DNA of 64,000 nucleotides from CAYGYG01 sp964354155 (GTDB taxonomy: Bacteria > Hydrothermota > Tepidihabitantia > SM23-42 > CAYGYG01), in assembly GCA_964354155.1 (NCBI GenBank), contig CAYGYG010000012.1, positions 23,258 through 87,257 of the forward strand. Reading direction: 5' to 3'. Positions 16,693 to 25,775 of the stretch are shown here, in pieces. Every line of letters starts with the position of its first letter. Positions within the stretch are counted from its first letter, which is position 1. The notes beneath the pieces are model-generated. The model made no database searches, had not been told where the DNA came from, and saw only the letters and a program-made list of their open reading frames with translations. The position numbers and the translations under genes were made by a program.

Positions 16693-17937
16693 CTATTCGT
16701 ATCTCAGGGCTTCAATCGGGTTGAGCCGGGCCGCTTTGCGGGCCGGGTAGATGCCGAAGAATATTCCTACCGAAGCCGAAAAGCCAAAACCAAGCGCGAC
16801 GGTCCAGACGGCGACCGCCGCGTCGAGTGGTGTCGCCACGGAAACCAGAAAGGCAAGAAAGATGCCGCCGATGATACCGATGGCGCCTCCGGCCAGGGCT
16901 AAGGTAACCGATTCGATCAAGAACTGCATCAGTATGTCACGGTTGCTGGCGCCGACCGCTTTGCGGATACCGATTTCGCGCGTCCGTTCGGCAACCGACA
17001 CGAGCATGATATTCATAATCCCGACGCCGCCGACGACTAGCGACATTGCCGCAATTGCGACAATCGCAATGAACCCCACCTGGGTGATATTCTTATAGAT
17101 CGACAGCAGCATATCCTGGGTGTTGATGCCGAAATCATCCGGTTTGTCCATGGTCAAGCCCCTGCGGCGGCGCAGTAGTTCGCGGATCTCATCGACCGCC
17201 TTCTCAACCTGGTCGGCGCGCTTGGGTACGATCGCGAACATGAGGGCACGAAAGGCGCCCATCATGCCTTCGGGCTTGGGAAATATTTTGTCAACGATGG
17301 TTATCGGAATCACGATTATCGCATCCATCGACTGACCGAGCATCGAGCCTTTTTTGTCAAGCACCCCGACGATCTTGAGCGATTTACCGCGGACCGTAAT
17401 GTTCTTGCCAATGGGTGATTCGTTTGGAAACAGATTCTCAACCACATAGTCACCGATGACGCAGATCATACGTCGGTGCAGAACGTCGTCGTCGTTCATG
17501 GGACGCCCGATGGTTACACTGTATGTATAGGCCTCGAGAAATTCGGGCGTCGATCCGTTGAACTCGACGTCGTTGACTTTGTTATCGCGGTAGTAGATCC
17601 AGGGTACCCGGAGGTTGCCGACCACGGGAGCCACCTTGGCTACCGAGGGCAGTTTCTTCATGGCCTCGCCGTCGGCCATCGCGAAATCCTTTCGGCGATT
17701 GACTTCGTCGAAATCCATGTGCCCGGTTTGCCAGGTGAATTTCATCACGTTGATCGTATTCGAGCCCAGCGATTTTATCTGCGATGCGACCGAACGATTG
17801 AGTCCTTCGATCAGGGAGAGGATTGCGATGACGGTCGAGACGCCGATTATTATGCCCAAGGCGGTAAGGAAGGAGCGTAGCTTGTGTGTCGCAAAAGTCT
17901 GGAACGCCAGACGCAGAGGTTCGGTTATCTTATGCAT
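16693..17937 (-). CDS. MacB-type ABC permease (FtsX family)
   Basis: A 414-residue permease: first membrane helix at about 20-40 (SFLTALGIIIGVSTVIAILS), a large periplasmic domain (about 45-285), then three C-terminal helices. The FtsX signature RTREIGIRKAVGASNRDIL lies between helices two and three. The MacB/LolC-like four-helix plan couples cytoplasmic ATP hydrolysis to motions in the periplasm and drives export through MacA and TolC without moving substrate through the membrane itself. The gene overlaps the ATPase gene by 8 bases and is the last of four minus-strand genes. The substrate is unknown; peptides, lipoproteins or drugs are typical. Confidence 0.85.
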   Translation of the reverse strand: MHKITEPLRLAFQTFATHKLRSFLTALGIIIGVSTVIAILSLIEGLNRSVASQIKSLGSNTINVMKFTWQTGHMDFDEVNRRKDFAMADGEAMKKLPSVAKVAPVVGNLRVPWIYYRDNKVNDVEFNGSTPEFLEAYTYSVTIGRPMNDDDVLHRRMICVIGDYVVENLFPNESPIGKNITVRGKSLKIVGVLDKKGSMLGQSMDAIIVIPITIVDKIFPKPEGMMGAFRALMFAIVPKRADQVEKAVDEIRELLRRRRGLTMDKPDDFGINTQDMLLSIYKNITQVGFIAIVAIAAMSLVVGGVGIMNIMLVSVAERTREIGIRKAVGASNRDILMQFLIESVTLALAGGAIGIIGGIFLAFLVSVATPLDAAVAVWTVALGFGFSASVGIFFGIYPARKAARLNPIEALRYE

Positions 17938-18607
17938 TTGCCACCCGGCCGTCCTTCACCGAAATAATGCGCTGGGCATGGTCAGCCACGCTTCGGTCGT
18001 GAGAGACCAGCACAATCGTATTCTGCTCCCGGGCCAGCTGGTCGAAGATCGCCATGATCTCGCCACCGGTTTTGGAATCAAGATTACCGGTGGGTTCATC
18101 GGCAAAGACGATCGAAGGATCATTGATCAGTGCCCGCGCGATGGCCACCCGTTGGCACTCGCCGCCGGAGAGCTCGCTGGGGCGATGATCCATGCGATCG
18201 CCGAGACCGACCTTGTCCAGCATCGCCCGCACCTGGCCCCGGTGCAGGCCGTGCGGTTTCTGGCTGTAGAAGAGGGGCAGCTCGACGTTCTCGGCCGCAC
18301 TCAGGCGGGGCAGGAGGTTGAAACTCTGAAAGACAAAACCGATCTTCTCATTGCGGATATTGGCCAGCTGCTCGTCGGTGAGGTTGGCGATGAGCCGGTC
18401 CTCGAGGTAATATTGACCGCTGGTCGGTGCGTCGAGACATCCGAGGATATGCATCAGCGTCGATTTACCCGAACCGGAGGGCCCCATGATGCAGAGATAT
18501 TCGCCCTTCTTGATCTCGATGTCGACGCCGCGCAGGGCGTTCACCGTCGTCTTGCCCAGGCTGAATTCCTTGTGCAGGTCGAGGCCTTTGATGAGCAGGG
18601 CAGGCAT
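17930..18607 (-). CDS. ABC ATPase of the MacB/LolD family
   Basis: A 225-residue ATPase. Seen: GPSGSGKSTLMHILGCLD (Walker A), the Q-loop in GFVFQSFNLLPR, LSGGECQRVAIARAL (signature), SIVFADEPTGNLDSKTG (Walker B with catalytic glutamate) and VSHD (H-loop). The LLPRLSAAENVELPL segment is typical of LolD/MacB-type ATPases. It pairs with the permease that overlaps its 3' end and lies two bases after the adaptor gene, so the tolC-macA-ATPase-permease unit is complete. In E. coli MacB both parts are fused; here they are separate genes. Confidence 0.9.
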   Translation of the reverse strand: MPALLIKGLDLHKEFSLGKTTVNALRGVDIEIKKGEYLCIMGPSGSGKSTLMHILGCLDAPTSGQYYLEDRLIANLTDEQLANIRNEKIGFVFQSFNLLPRLSAAENVELPLFYSQKPHGLHRGQVRAMLDKVGLGDRMDHRPSELSGGECQRVAIARALINDPSIVFADEPTGNLDSKTGGEIMAIFDQLAREQNTIVLVSHDRSVADHAQRIISVKDGRVANA

Positions 18608-18609
18608 GG

Positions 18610-19755
18610 TTAGCGGACCGCGCGCCGCAGTGCGCGCATCGAACGTGAACCGGATCGTCCCGAGGGCGCCTTTTCGGCTTCTTGCTTTGTCAGCTTCACC
18701 CGGGCACCGTCCTTGAGTTTGCTGACGATGCGGTAGGGGCCGATGATCACTTGATCACCGGGGTTGACCCCGGTTTTGATTTCGGTTTCGGTATCGCTGG
18801 ATGCACCGGTTTCGACTTCCCTGAGTACGGCCTTGCCGTTTTCGAACACGAGAACCGAATTGACCTCGCGACTTTTCAATTTCCGTTTGCCGACCGCTTG
18901 CACCGGTACTTTAAGCACGCTGTCTTTTGTCCCGGTGGTGATCTCAGCCTTGATCGTCATGCCCGGGCGCAATTCAGCCGAGAATTCACTGAGCTCCACT
19001 TCCACTTCGAAATTGATCGCCGTTTCGGTCGAAAGCATGCTGGTGATCGGCATCAGTCCGACTTCACTCACCTGGCCCGGGAAGGACGTGTCGGGCAACG
19101 CGTCGGCCGAGACCGTGGCCGTCATCCCGCTCTTGATGTTCGGGATATCGGTTTCATCGACTTTGACGATCGCGATCATCTTGGACATGTCGGCGATGGT
19201 CAGCAGAACCGTGCCCGGATTGTTCATTGTGCCAAAGAGGACGGTTTCGCCCTCTTCGATATTGAGTTTCATTACTTTGCCGGAGATCGGCGCGATGATC
19301 CGGGTTTTCTCCCAGCTGTCCTGAGCCTGGACAAACTGCGCCTTCGCGACTTCATAGTTGGTGCGGGCATTCTCGTAGTCTTCCTGGGAAATCAATTCCT
19401 TCCCGAGCAAGGACTGGGCGCGGTCAACGAGCAGCTGGGCTTGCTCGAACCTCGCTTTAGCAAGTGTCAGGTTGGCGCCGGCCTGCTGGTCATCAAGCTT
19501 GATAAGTAAGGCGCCTTTCTTGACCAGTCCGCCTTCCTTGACATATATTCTATCGACACGGCCGATCGCCTGGGCAGAAATGTTCACTTGGGCTTTGGCC
19601 TCCAGGGTGCCGGTAGCCTCGACGGTCGAAACGATCGATCCCTTGGCTGCCTCTGAGGTCTCAACTTCGGGGCCGCCGCCGCTTGATCTCGTATTCAGCA
19701 CAATGATTACACCGGCAACAACAACGATGCCGACAACAATGAGCAACTTCTTCAT
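18610..19755 (-). CDS. MacA-like periplasmic adaptor protein
   Basis: A 381-residue membrane-fusion protein: one N-terminal membrane helix (KLLIVVGIVVVAGVIIVL), a lipoyl-like half (GSIVSTVEATGTLEAKAQVNISA), and a short alpha-hairpin around 100-150 (LTLAKARFEQAQLLVDRAQ). The second lipoyl half follows (GKVMKLNIEEGETVLFG), then beta-barrel and membrane-proximal domains. This is the MacA architecture, which bridges the permease and the TolC outer-membrane channel. It overlaps the 3' end of the TolC gene by four bases. The C-terminus ends in a basic tail (RSGSRSMRALRRAVR), longer than needed for the fold. Confidence 0.85.
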   Translation of the reverse strand: MKKLLIVVGIVVVAGVIIVLNTRSSGGGPEVETSEAAKGSIVSTVEATGTLEAKAQVNISAQAIGRVDRIYVKEGGLVKKGALLIKLDDQQAGANLTLAKARFEQAQLLVDRAQSLLGKELISQEDYENARTNYEVAKAQFVQAQDSWEKTRIIAPISGKVMKLNIEEGETVLFGTMNNPGTVLLTIADMSKMIAIVKVDETDIPNIKSGMTATVSADALPDTSFPGQVSEVGLMPITSMLSTETAINFEVEVELSEFSAELRPGMTIKAEITTGTKDSVLKVPVQAVGKRKLKSREVNSVLVFENGKAVLREVETGASSDTETEIKTGVNPGDQVIIGPYRIVSKLKDGARVKLTKQEAEKAPSGRSGSRSMRALRRAVR

Positions 19756-20999
19756 TCAGCCTCCAGGGTCCCGATAAAATAGCCTAACTTTGTCTTTTCG
19801 ATCCGGTAATCGGCAATCGCGCCTATGTAGTTGACGCGGGCCTTGTACAGGTTTTCCTCCGCGGTCAAGAGATCAATGATTGAAGCTGCGCCCAACCGGT
19901 AACGTTCCTTGGCGATGTTGGCGGCTTCCAGGGCTAGTTCCAGGCTTTTGGCGCCCAGACGCACCCGGTTTTCTACTTCGCCGATTGCGAGGTAGGTCGT
20001 GATCAAAGCCTGCCTGGTTTCAGCCAGGGTACGCAGAAAGACATACTTCTGGTGCTGGTATCCGGCGCGGGCCTGTCGATTCGAAAAATAGAGATCGCGG
20101 ATATTGAACAATGGAAGTTCAACATTGACTCCATACGACTTGGTGTCATGGGCGTTGATGTCGTCGAAACTCTCAGGCATATCGTCCATCGCGAAACCGT
20201 ACCGGAAGAACAACGAGAGACGCGGCAGGAACTTGAAGTAAGAAGTGATCATGTTGAGCCGGGCGACGTTGCGGGTCTGCTTTACGGCTTTCAATCCGAT
20301 ATTGATTTCGTCAAGGACCGAGATCAACGAGTCCAGCGCGGGCAGGGAATCGGTGCGATTGGTCGATGGGGACAGAGAATCGACCGGCACGATTTCATCG
20401 CGGACTTGAAGAAAGGTCTTGATTGCTTCCTGCGCCTCGAAATATGACTTCTGCGCCGCGCTCAGGTCGCGCTGAGCCTGGAGACTGAAGACCTCGGCTT
20501 GCAGCCGGTCCAGCTTGGATGCCGCACCCAGATTGAGCTTCTCAACCGTTAGGCGCTCGTTCTCCTCAGTTCTCTTCACCGTGAGATCGACTGACTTGAG
20601 CAGTTCCCGCGTCCGGACGAGATTGAGATAGGCGACTTCGACTTTCAGCAGCAGGTCCTGCACGTCGCGTCGATAATCAAGCCGGTTGCCGGCGTACTGG
20701 TAGTGAGCGGCCCGAATCTGAGTGAAGAGGGGCAGGTCAAAGACCGGTTGTGATATCGTCAGGTTGCCGGCATAGGTCTTAGTGTCGAGCGCCTCGGACT
20801 GTGTCTTGGTATAGCTGGCGCTGCCCTGGGGTGTAGGCAGCAGATACGAAAGGTTCTCGGCGAAGGTAAGCTTGGATTTGCCTAACTTCGCTCTGGCTTC
20901 CTGATAATGGTAGGAATTCTCAAGCGCCATCATCCGAGCCTGTTCCAGCGTCAGGTCAAGCGTTCCGCCAACAAGCGTCAAGATCATCAAGTAAATCAT
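19752..20999 (-). CDS. TolC-family outer-membrane channel protein
   Basis: A 415-residue outer membrane efflux protein: signal peptide (MIYLMILTLVGGTLD region), then the repeated coiled-coil pattern with LTLEQARMMALENSYHYQEA, AYLNLVRTRELLKSVDL, and in the second half RLGAASIIDLLTAEENLYKA, a very typical TolC signature. It is the first gene of the minus-strand export operon and is followed at once by the MacA-like adaptor. Its start codon lies 7 bases after a -10 box on the minus strand, so it is probably leaderless. Confidence 0.85.
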   Translation of the reverse strand: MIYLMILTLVGGTLDLTLEQARMMALENSYHYQEARAKLGKSKLTFAENLSYLLPTPQGSASYTKTQSEALDTKTYAGNLTISQPVFDLPLFTQIRAAHYQYAGNRLDYRRDVQDLLLKVEVAYLNLVRTRELLKSVDLTVKRTEENERLTVEKLNLGAASKLDRLQAEVFSLQAQRDLSAAQKSYFEAQEAIKTFLQVRDEIVPVDSLSPSTNRTDSLPALDSLISVLDEINIGLKAVKQTRNVARLNMITSYFKFLPRLSLFFRYGFAMDDMPESFDDINAHDTKSYGVNVELPLFNIRDLYFSNRQARAGYQHQKYVFLRTLAETRQALITTYLAIGEVENRVRLGAKSLELALEAANIAKERYRLGAASIIDLLTAEENLYKARVNYIGAIADYRIEKTKLGYFIGTLEAE

Positions 21000-21005
21000 A
21001 TGGTT

Positions 21006-21033
21006 ATTATATCCACTTCGGACATCTGGTCAA
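21006..21033 (-). promoter_or_regulatory. Promoter of the tolC-macAB operon, leaderless type
   Basis: Read on the minus strand: TTGACC (21033-21028), 16-bp spacer, TATAAT (21011-21006). The ATG of the TolC gene is at 20999, seven bases after the -10 box. Confidence 0.75.
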
Positions 21034-21116
21034 TTGAGGAAAAGAGGTCGGCGTTATTATAAGTGTTTGACGTAAGCCAAAGCCCTTTGGTTTAGTCGAA
21101 CCGGGCTAATAAACGG

Positions 21117-21144
21117 TTGATTTTTGCCTGAGGCTGCCTATAAT
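21117..21144 (+). promoter_or_regulatory. Promoter upstream of the kinase stump and cyclase gene
   Basis: TTGATT (21117-21122), 16-bp spacer, TATAAT (21139-21144). A GTG two bases later would start a 12-codon frame ending at 21181; transcription would then run through the kinase fragment into the cyclase gene. Confidence 0.6.
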
Positions 21145-21190
21145 GGTGAAGAAGCCTGCCGGAGACAAGCCCGGCAGGTAAAACGCGACC

Positions 21191-21334
21191 ATGAGCCGGA
21201 TTCACGTAGTCATCAATCCCCGGGCGGCTTCCGCCGCGGCGGGGCGGTTGTGGCCCAGAATCCGCCGTGAGTTAGTCCGGCGGGGATTCGAGGTCACGAG
21301 CTATCACACCAAAGCAGAGAATGGCGGACACTGA
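21191..21334 (+). pseudogene. N-terminal fragment of a diacylglycerol kinase-type protein
   Basis: A 47-codon frame beginning MSRIHVVINPRAASAAAGRL and continuing WPRIRRELVRRGFEVTSYHT. The start, the INPRA loop, the RLWPxIRxELxxRGFEV helix and the strand that follows match the first 45 or so residues of the diacylglycerol/sphingosine kinase catalytic domain. A normal protein would have about 300 residues. The frame stops at TGA (21332-21334), exactly where the family would go on with its GHA helix. The cyclase ATG (21321) lies inside the last codons in another frame. It looks like a kinase gene cut by a deletion or by arrival of the cyclase gene; the stump may now serve as a leader for translation of the cyclase. 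Confidence 0.65.
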
Positions 21335-24300
21335 AGAGCGCCGACTGATAACGGTGACGTTCGCCGATGTGTCGGGCTTCACGTCGCTGTCCCAGCGCCT
21401 CGATCCGGAAGAGGTCAAGGAAGTGATGGATCTGTGCTTCGCCCACCTCAATCCGGTGGTTACGAAACACGGCGGCGTTATCCACAAGTATGAGGGTGAT
21501 TCGGTTATCGCCCTTTTTGGATTGCCGATGGGCCATGAGGATGACCCGGAGCGGGCGGTGCGGTCGGCGCTTGAGATGCTGAGCTCCTTGCCGGCGCTGA
21601 ATCAGGCTCTCGCCCACAAGTTGCGCGGCCCGGAGCAGCTCAGCATCCACATCGGGATCAGCAGCGGCACGGTATTCGTCGGCGAAATCGGCTCCAAGGA
21701 GAAGCGCGAGTATACGGTCATGGGGGAGGTCGTCAACTTAGCCTCGCGTCTCAAGGACACCGCCCGCAGTGGGCAGATTCTTGTGTCGGAGTCGGTCTAC
21801 CGGCTCACCCATTACATGTTGGACTACGATATGGTGGCCCCGATTCCTCTTAAAGGCATTGAAGAGAAGGTCAAGGTGTTTCTTGTTCGGCAGGCGAAGC
21901 TGGAGCCTGAACCGAAGCGCGGCGTGAAAGGCCTGGTTTCGCCGCTGGTGGGAAGGGACACCGAGCTGCAACAATTGCAGGCGCTTGTGACGCGACTGGC
22001 CGAGGGCGAGGGTGGGGCCGTGTTCATCATTGGCGATCCCGGACTCGGCAAGACGCGACTGTGGTTTGAGGTCAAAGACCGCATCATGACCAGCGGTCTT
22101 AGAGTGGGTTTGTACGAGGGGCGATGTTTCTCGTATGGCGAGAACCTGACCTATCACCCGCTGCTCCAGGTGGTTCGTGCGGTTCTGGAGTTGGACGAAA
22201 AAGACCCGCCGGAAACCATCGAGAAGAAGATAGATGGGCTATGCCGCTCGCTGATACCCGATACATTCAAGGACGTCGTGCCCTATCTTGGCGTACTCAT
22301 GGGGACGAAGCTGTCCCCAGCATACGACGAGAAGGTCCGATACCTTGATGCCCGGGACTTGAAGCGACAGGTCTTTGCGGCACTGAAGAGACTGCTGCAG
22401 GCCATTGCTGCGCAGAAACCACTGGTTGTGGTGATTGAAGATTACCACTGGGCCGACACAGAATCGTTAGAGTTCGTGGAGCACTTGTTTGACGGTCGCT
22501 GCGGTGACCCGGGGCCGATCCTTCTTGTCGCTTTGACTCGAGTCAACAAAGAGTCAAGAAGCTGGCGGGCCATGGAATCGCTGCGGCGGGAACTTGCCGA
22601 TGCGTTCTGCACGATCCGACTCGAGCCGCTGACTGAAGATGCCTCGCGCACCCTGGTCAGCAACCTGCTCCATCTATCGGGCATCACCGACGCATTCCGG
22701 GACCGGATACTGTCGAGAGTCGGGGGCAATCCCTTTTTCCTGGAAGAGGTGCTGCGGGCGTTGATTACCGCCCGGATAATCGTCTTCGAATCCGGTGTCT
22801 GGAAATTGATGTTGGATATCTCGACGATAACGATTCCCGACACGGTGCAGCTCTTGATTGCCTCGCGCCTGGACCAGCTTGATCACGCGACGCGCTCGGT
22901 CCTCCAGCAGGCCGCGGTCGTGGGCCGCGTATTCGACGTTGAAATACTGGAGAATCTGACCGCGCTCGACAGTCTGATGCTGAGTGTCCAGCTGGCTGCG
23001 CTCGAGGAGTTCGAATTCATTCGCCGCGCGAGCGCCACCGGCCGCAGCTACCAGTTTCGTCACGCCCTGGTGCACGAGGTTGCCTACAACGGGATCCTCA
23101 AAAAGGCGCGGCGCGAAATGCACCGGTGCGTCGGCGGGATCATCGAACGCATCTACCACGACCGGTTGGACGACCATACCGAGCTTCTGGCGTACCAGTA
23201 CGGCGATAGCGACGACTCCGCCAAGGCGCTGGAGTGGTTGTATCGGGCCGGGGTCCGGGCCAAGGAGCGATACGCGAACGAGGACGCCGTCAAATTCCTG
23301 GAGAAGGCGATATTGCTGTTGCCGGAGCGCCGGGATCGGGCCGCGGAAGTCTATGAGCTGCTCGGTGATGTGCGCAATCTTCAGGGAAACTACGGCGAGG
23401 CGAAGAGGAATTTCGAGACGATGTTTGTCTCAACTACCGACCCGATCAGCCAATCGCGATCCATGCGGAAGATTGCCGATATCTACCTTAGTCAGGTAAG
23501 CCTGGAGAACGCTTTGAAGATCGCGGGCGAAGCCGAAGCCCTGCTTGAAGGTGTCCAGGTGGAGGTGGTCGTTGAAAAGGCCGAAGTCGCCATGCTGCGC
23601 GCCGTGGTCCTCCGGCTCCAAGGTGAGATGGCGAAGGCCGATGCTGAGTGCCGGCGCGGGTTGAAAATGCTCGACGGCCTGGGCGCGGCGGGTGAGCCGA
23701 TACTGCGCGTGCGGGAAAAGGGGCTTGGCAATCTGGGCGCAATGGCGAGCATCCAGGGCCACTATGACGAAGCCTCCGGGTATTTCGAGCAGTGCCTCCG
23801 GATCGGCCGCGAACTTGCTGACAAACGGATGATCGGTAACGCGGTCGGCAACCTTGGTATCATCTTCCACCACCAGCACGATTACGAGCGGGCGATCGAC
23901 AACTATGAAAAGTTCCTCAGGCTCTCCGAGGATATCGGCGATAAAAAGGGCATCGGGCGCGCCAGCAACAATCTGGGATTAACTTATCGAGTGATGGGAA
24001 AATACGATGCGGCGCTGCGGTTGTTTCAAAACTACATGTTGATATCGAAAGAAATCGGAGACAAGCAGGGCGTTGGGGTGGCCTGCGGTAATATGGGGCC
24101 GATCCATTTTGCTCGCGGCGAGTTTGAGCAGGCCGAGGAGCTGTTTAAAACGCACCTGAGGATTTCCGAGGAGACGGGGGAGAAGCGGAGTATCTCGGTC
24201 GCGAGTTACAACCTGGGCTTCCTGTACCGGGAACGGAAGCAGTATGAGCAAGCGGCGGCGTACCTGGAGCGGGATGTTGCACTCTCCAGCGAACTCGGCG

Positions 24301-24800
24301 ACAAGCGGGGAGCCGGTATTGCCCACCTGAGCTTGAGCGCTCTGCTGAGCGAGCAAGGCGACCACGATGCCGCCTCAAGGCATATGGAAGAGGCGGTGCG
24401 ACTGCTCACCGAGACCGACAGCAAGACGGAGCTGGTCGAGGCCTTCGTGGCTCGGGCTGATCTGAATCTGAGGCGCGGCCCGGGGATCGAAATGGTCAGG
24501 GCCGACCTTGACCGGGCCAGCCGCCTTGCGCAGGATGCGAATTCGAAGTCCGGCCTGGCCCGCTGCAGCAGCGGTTACGGCAAAATGCACGCCGCAGTGA
24601 GGTCGTTCGGGGAGGCGGAGGAGTATTTCAAAAGAGCCCTTGAGCTCTGGTCCGGTCTTGGCGAAGACAAGGAGCTGGCTTTCGCGTACGAAGCGTACGC
24701 GGCGATGTTCGAGCAGAAGGGAGAGATCGAAGCGATGACCGCGATGCGACTCAAGGCGCGTTCGATTCTCGATGCAATGAAGGAAAAGTACCGCGCCTAG
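21321..24800 (+). CDS. Class III adenylate/guanylate cyclase fused to AAA ATPase and TPR repeats
   Basis: A 1159-residue multidomain regulator. The N-terminal class III cyclase domain (about 8-180) has both metal-binding aspartates: TVTFADVSGFTSLS and YEGDSVIALFG, plus GISSGTVFVGEIGS and the VNLASRLK helix. Next is a AAA/STAND ATPase with Walker A GDPGLGKT at 238-245 and an LVVVIEDYHWAD Walker B-like strand near 370. From about 620 to the end come tetratricopeptide repeats with regular GxxxYxEAxxYxE-type helices (for example ALRLFQNYMLISKEIGDKQG). Such proteins make a cyclic nucleotide in response to partners bound by the TPR part. A Crp-like regulator is encoded 6 kb downstream and is a possible receptor. 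The start is set by the cyclase domain. Confidence 0.85.
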   Translation: MADTEERRLITVTFADVSGFTSLSQRLDPEEVKEVMDLCFAHLNPVVTKHGGVIHKYEGDSVIALFGLPMGHEDDPERAVRSALEMLSSLPALNQALAHKLRGPEQLSIHIGISSGTVFVGEIGSKEKREYTVMGEVVNLASRLKDTARSGQILVSESVYRLTHYMLDYDMVAPIPLKGIEEKVKVFLVRQAKLEPEPKRGVKGLVSPLVGRDTELQQLQALVTRLAEGEGGAVFIIGDPGLGKTRLWFEVKDRIMTSGLRVGLYEGRCFSYGENLTYHPLLQVVRAVLELDEKDPPETIEKKIDGLCRSLIPDTFKDVVPYLGVLMGTKLSPAYDEKVRYLDARDLKRQVFAALKRLLQAIAAQKPLVVVIEDYHWADTESLEFVEHLFDGRCGDPGPILLVALTRVNKESRSWRAMESLRRELADAFCTIRLEPLTEDASRTLVSNLLHLSGITDAFRDRILSRVGGNPFFLEEVLRALITARIIVFESGVWKLMLDISTITIPDTVQLLIASRLDQLDHATRSVLQQAAVVGRVFDVEILENLTALDSLMLSVQLAALEEFEFIRRASATGRSYQFRHALVHEVAYNGILKKARREMHRCVGGIIERIYHDRLDDHTELLAYQYGDSDDSAKALEWLYRAGVRAKERYANEDAVKFLEKAILLLPERRDRAAEVYELLGDVRNLQGNYGEAKRNFETMFVSTTDPISQSRSMRKIADIYLSQVSLENALKIAGEAEALLEGVQVEVVVEKAEVAMLRAVVLRLQGEMAKADAECRRGLKMLDGLGAAGEPILRVREKGLGNLGAMASIQGHYDEASGYFEQCLRIGRELADKRMIGNAVGNLGIIFHHQHDYERAIDNYEKFLRLSEDIGDKKGIGRASNNLGLTYRVMGKYDAALRLFQNYMLISKEIGDKQGVGVACGNMGPIHFARGEFEQAEELFKTHLRISEETGEKRSISVASYNLGFLYRERKQYEQAAAYLERDVALSSELGDKRGAGIAHLSLSALLSEQGDHDAASRHMEEAVRLLTETDSKTELVEAFVARADLNLRRGPGIEMVRADLDRASRLAQDANSKSGLARCSSGYGKMHAAVRSFGEAEEYFKRALELWSGLGEDKELAFAYEAYAAMFEQKGEIEAMTAMRLKARSILDAMKEKYRA

Positions 24801-24824
24801 CCTGACGTACCGTTCAATCTCCTT

Positions 24825-24853
24825 TTGACAAGAGCTCTCGGGAGCATTATAAT
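24825..24853 (+). promoter_or_regulatory. Consensus promoter of the EamA gene, leaderless type
   Basis: Perfect TTGACA (24825-24830), 17-bp spacer, perfect TATAAT (24848-24853). The ATG at 24860 is seven bases after the -10 box, at the expected transcription start. Confidence 0.85.
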
Positions 24854-24859
24854 CAGTCC

Positions 24860-25741
24860 ATGAAGGACACTCAGATGCCGGGCAAGGAATTGTCGAGCAC
24901 TTTGTTGCTGGTCGCGATCACGGTTATCTGGGGACTCACCTTTGCCGTGATCAAGGACGTCCTGCGTTTCGTGTCACCGATCTATTTCATCTTCTGGCGG
25001 TTCCTCATCGCCACCGTGGTTGTCTACGCCGTCTTCGCCCGGAAGATCCATGCCGATCGCGGGCGCTCGCTGGTGCCGGGTATGATTGTGGGCCTGAGTG
25101 TCTTTGTGGGGTTTGTTACTCAGACCGTGGGCCTTAAAGAGACGACCGCCAACAAGTCGGCGTTCATTACATCGATGTATGTGATTATGGTTCCTTTCCT
25201 TTCGCACCTGCTCGAAAGAAAACCGGTTGCGCGCCGGGCGCTCGGTGGTTCAGTGCTGGCCTGCCTGGGGCTGTACATTCTGGCCCGTCCCGATTTTGCC
25301 GGGGTGAATGTCGGGGACGTGTTGACGTTGATCTGCGCTCTGGCTTTCGGCTTCCAGATCGTGCTTACTAATATCTATTCCAAGACCTACGAAGGTTCGG
25401 CGTTGCTGTTCTATGAACTGCTGCTGACCGCGGTCCTGTGCTTTCCGGCATCACTGGTCTGGGGCGGATGGAACATTAATTTGAATCGACAAGTCGTAGT
25501 GAGTATCATCTATGTCGCCGTCCTGGCGACGGCTTTCAACATTTACATCCAGAACACGTTTCAGAAGTTCGTTACCTCGGTCAAGGCTGCGATCATCTAC
25601 ACGACCGAGCCGATCTTTGCCGCGGTCTTTGCCTTCCTGCTGATCAGAGAGCTGCCGACCTGGTCGCTGCTTATTGGCGGGGGGCTCATCATCGCGGGGC
25701 TTTTTGTGTCCGCGGTGGGACGAAGAGCAAGCCCTTGTTGA
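24860..25741 (+). CDS. EamA/DMT-superfamily transporter
   Basis: A 293-residue membrane protein with about ten hydrophobic segments arranged as two EamA repeats. The first repeat starts LLVAITVIWGLTFAVIKDVL and contains FIFWRFLIATVVVY. The second starts at about 150 with VGDVLTLICALAFGFQIVLT and ends in IYTTEPIFAAVFAFLLIREL. The AVIKD and TTEPIFAAV motifs are hallmarks of the drug/metabolite transporter superfamily, whose members export amino acids or other small metabolites. Substrate unknown. The gene has its own promoter and no obvious partner. Confidence 0.85.
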   Translation: MKDTQMPGKELSSTLLLVAITVIWGLTFAVIKDVLRFVSPIYFIFWRFLIATVVVYAVFARKIHADRGRSLVPGMIVGLSVFVGFVTQTVGLKETTANKSAFITSMYVIMVPFLSHLLERKPVARRALGGSVLACLGLYILARPDFAGVNVGDVLTLICALAFGFQIVLTNIYSKTYEGSALLFYELLLTAVLCFPASLVWGGWNINLNRQVVVSIIYVAVLATAFNIYIQNTFQKFVTSVKAAIIYTTEPIFAAVFAFLLIRELPTWSLLIGGGLIIAGLFVSAVGRRASPC

Positions 25742-25766
25742 CAAAGGATTCGATTTACTATAGACT
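25738..25766 (+). promoter_or_regulatory. Promoter of the birA-rimI operon
   Basis: TTGACA (25738-25743), then either TAGACT (25761-25766, spacer 17) or TATAGA (25759-25764, spacer 15). The GTG start at 25776 is at most about 5 bases into the transcript. TTGACA overlaps the end of the EamA gene. Confidence 0.6.
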
Positions 25767-25775
25767 AAAGCTCGG

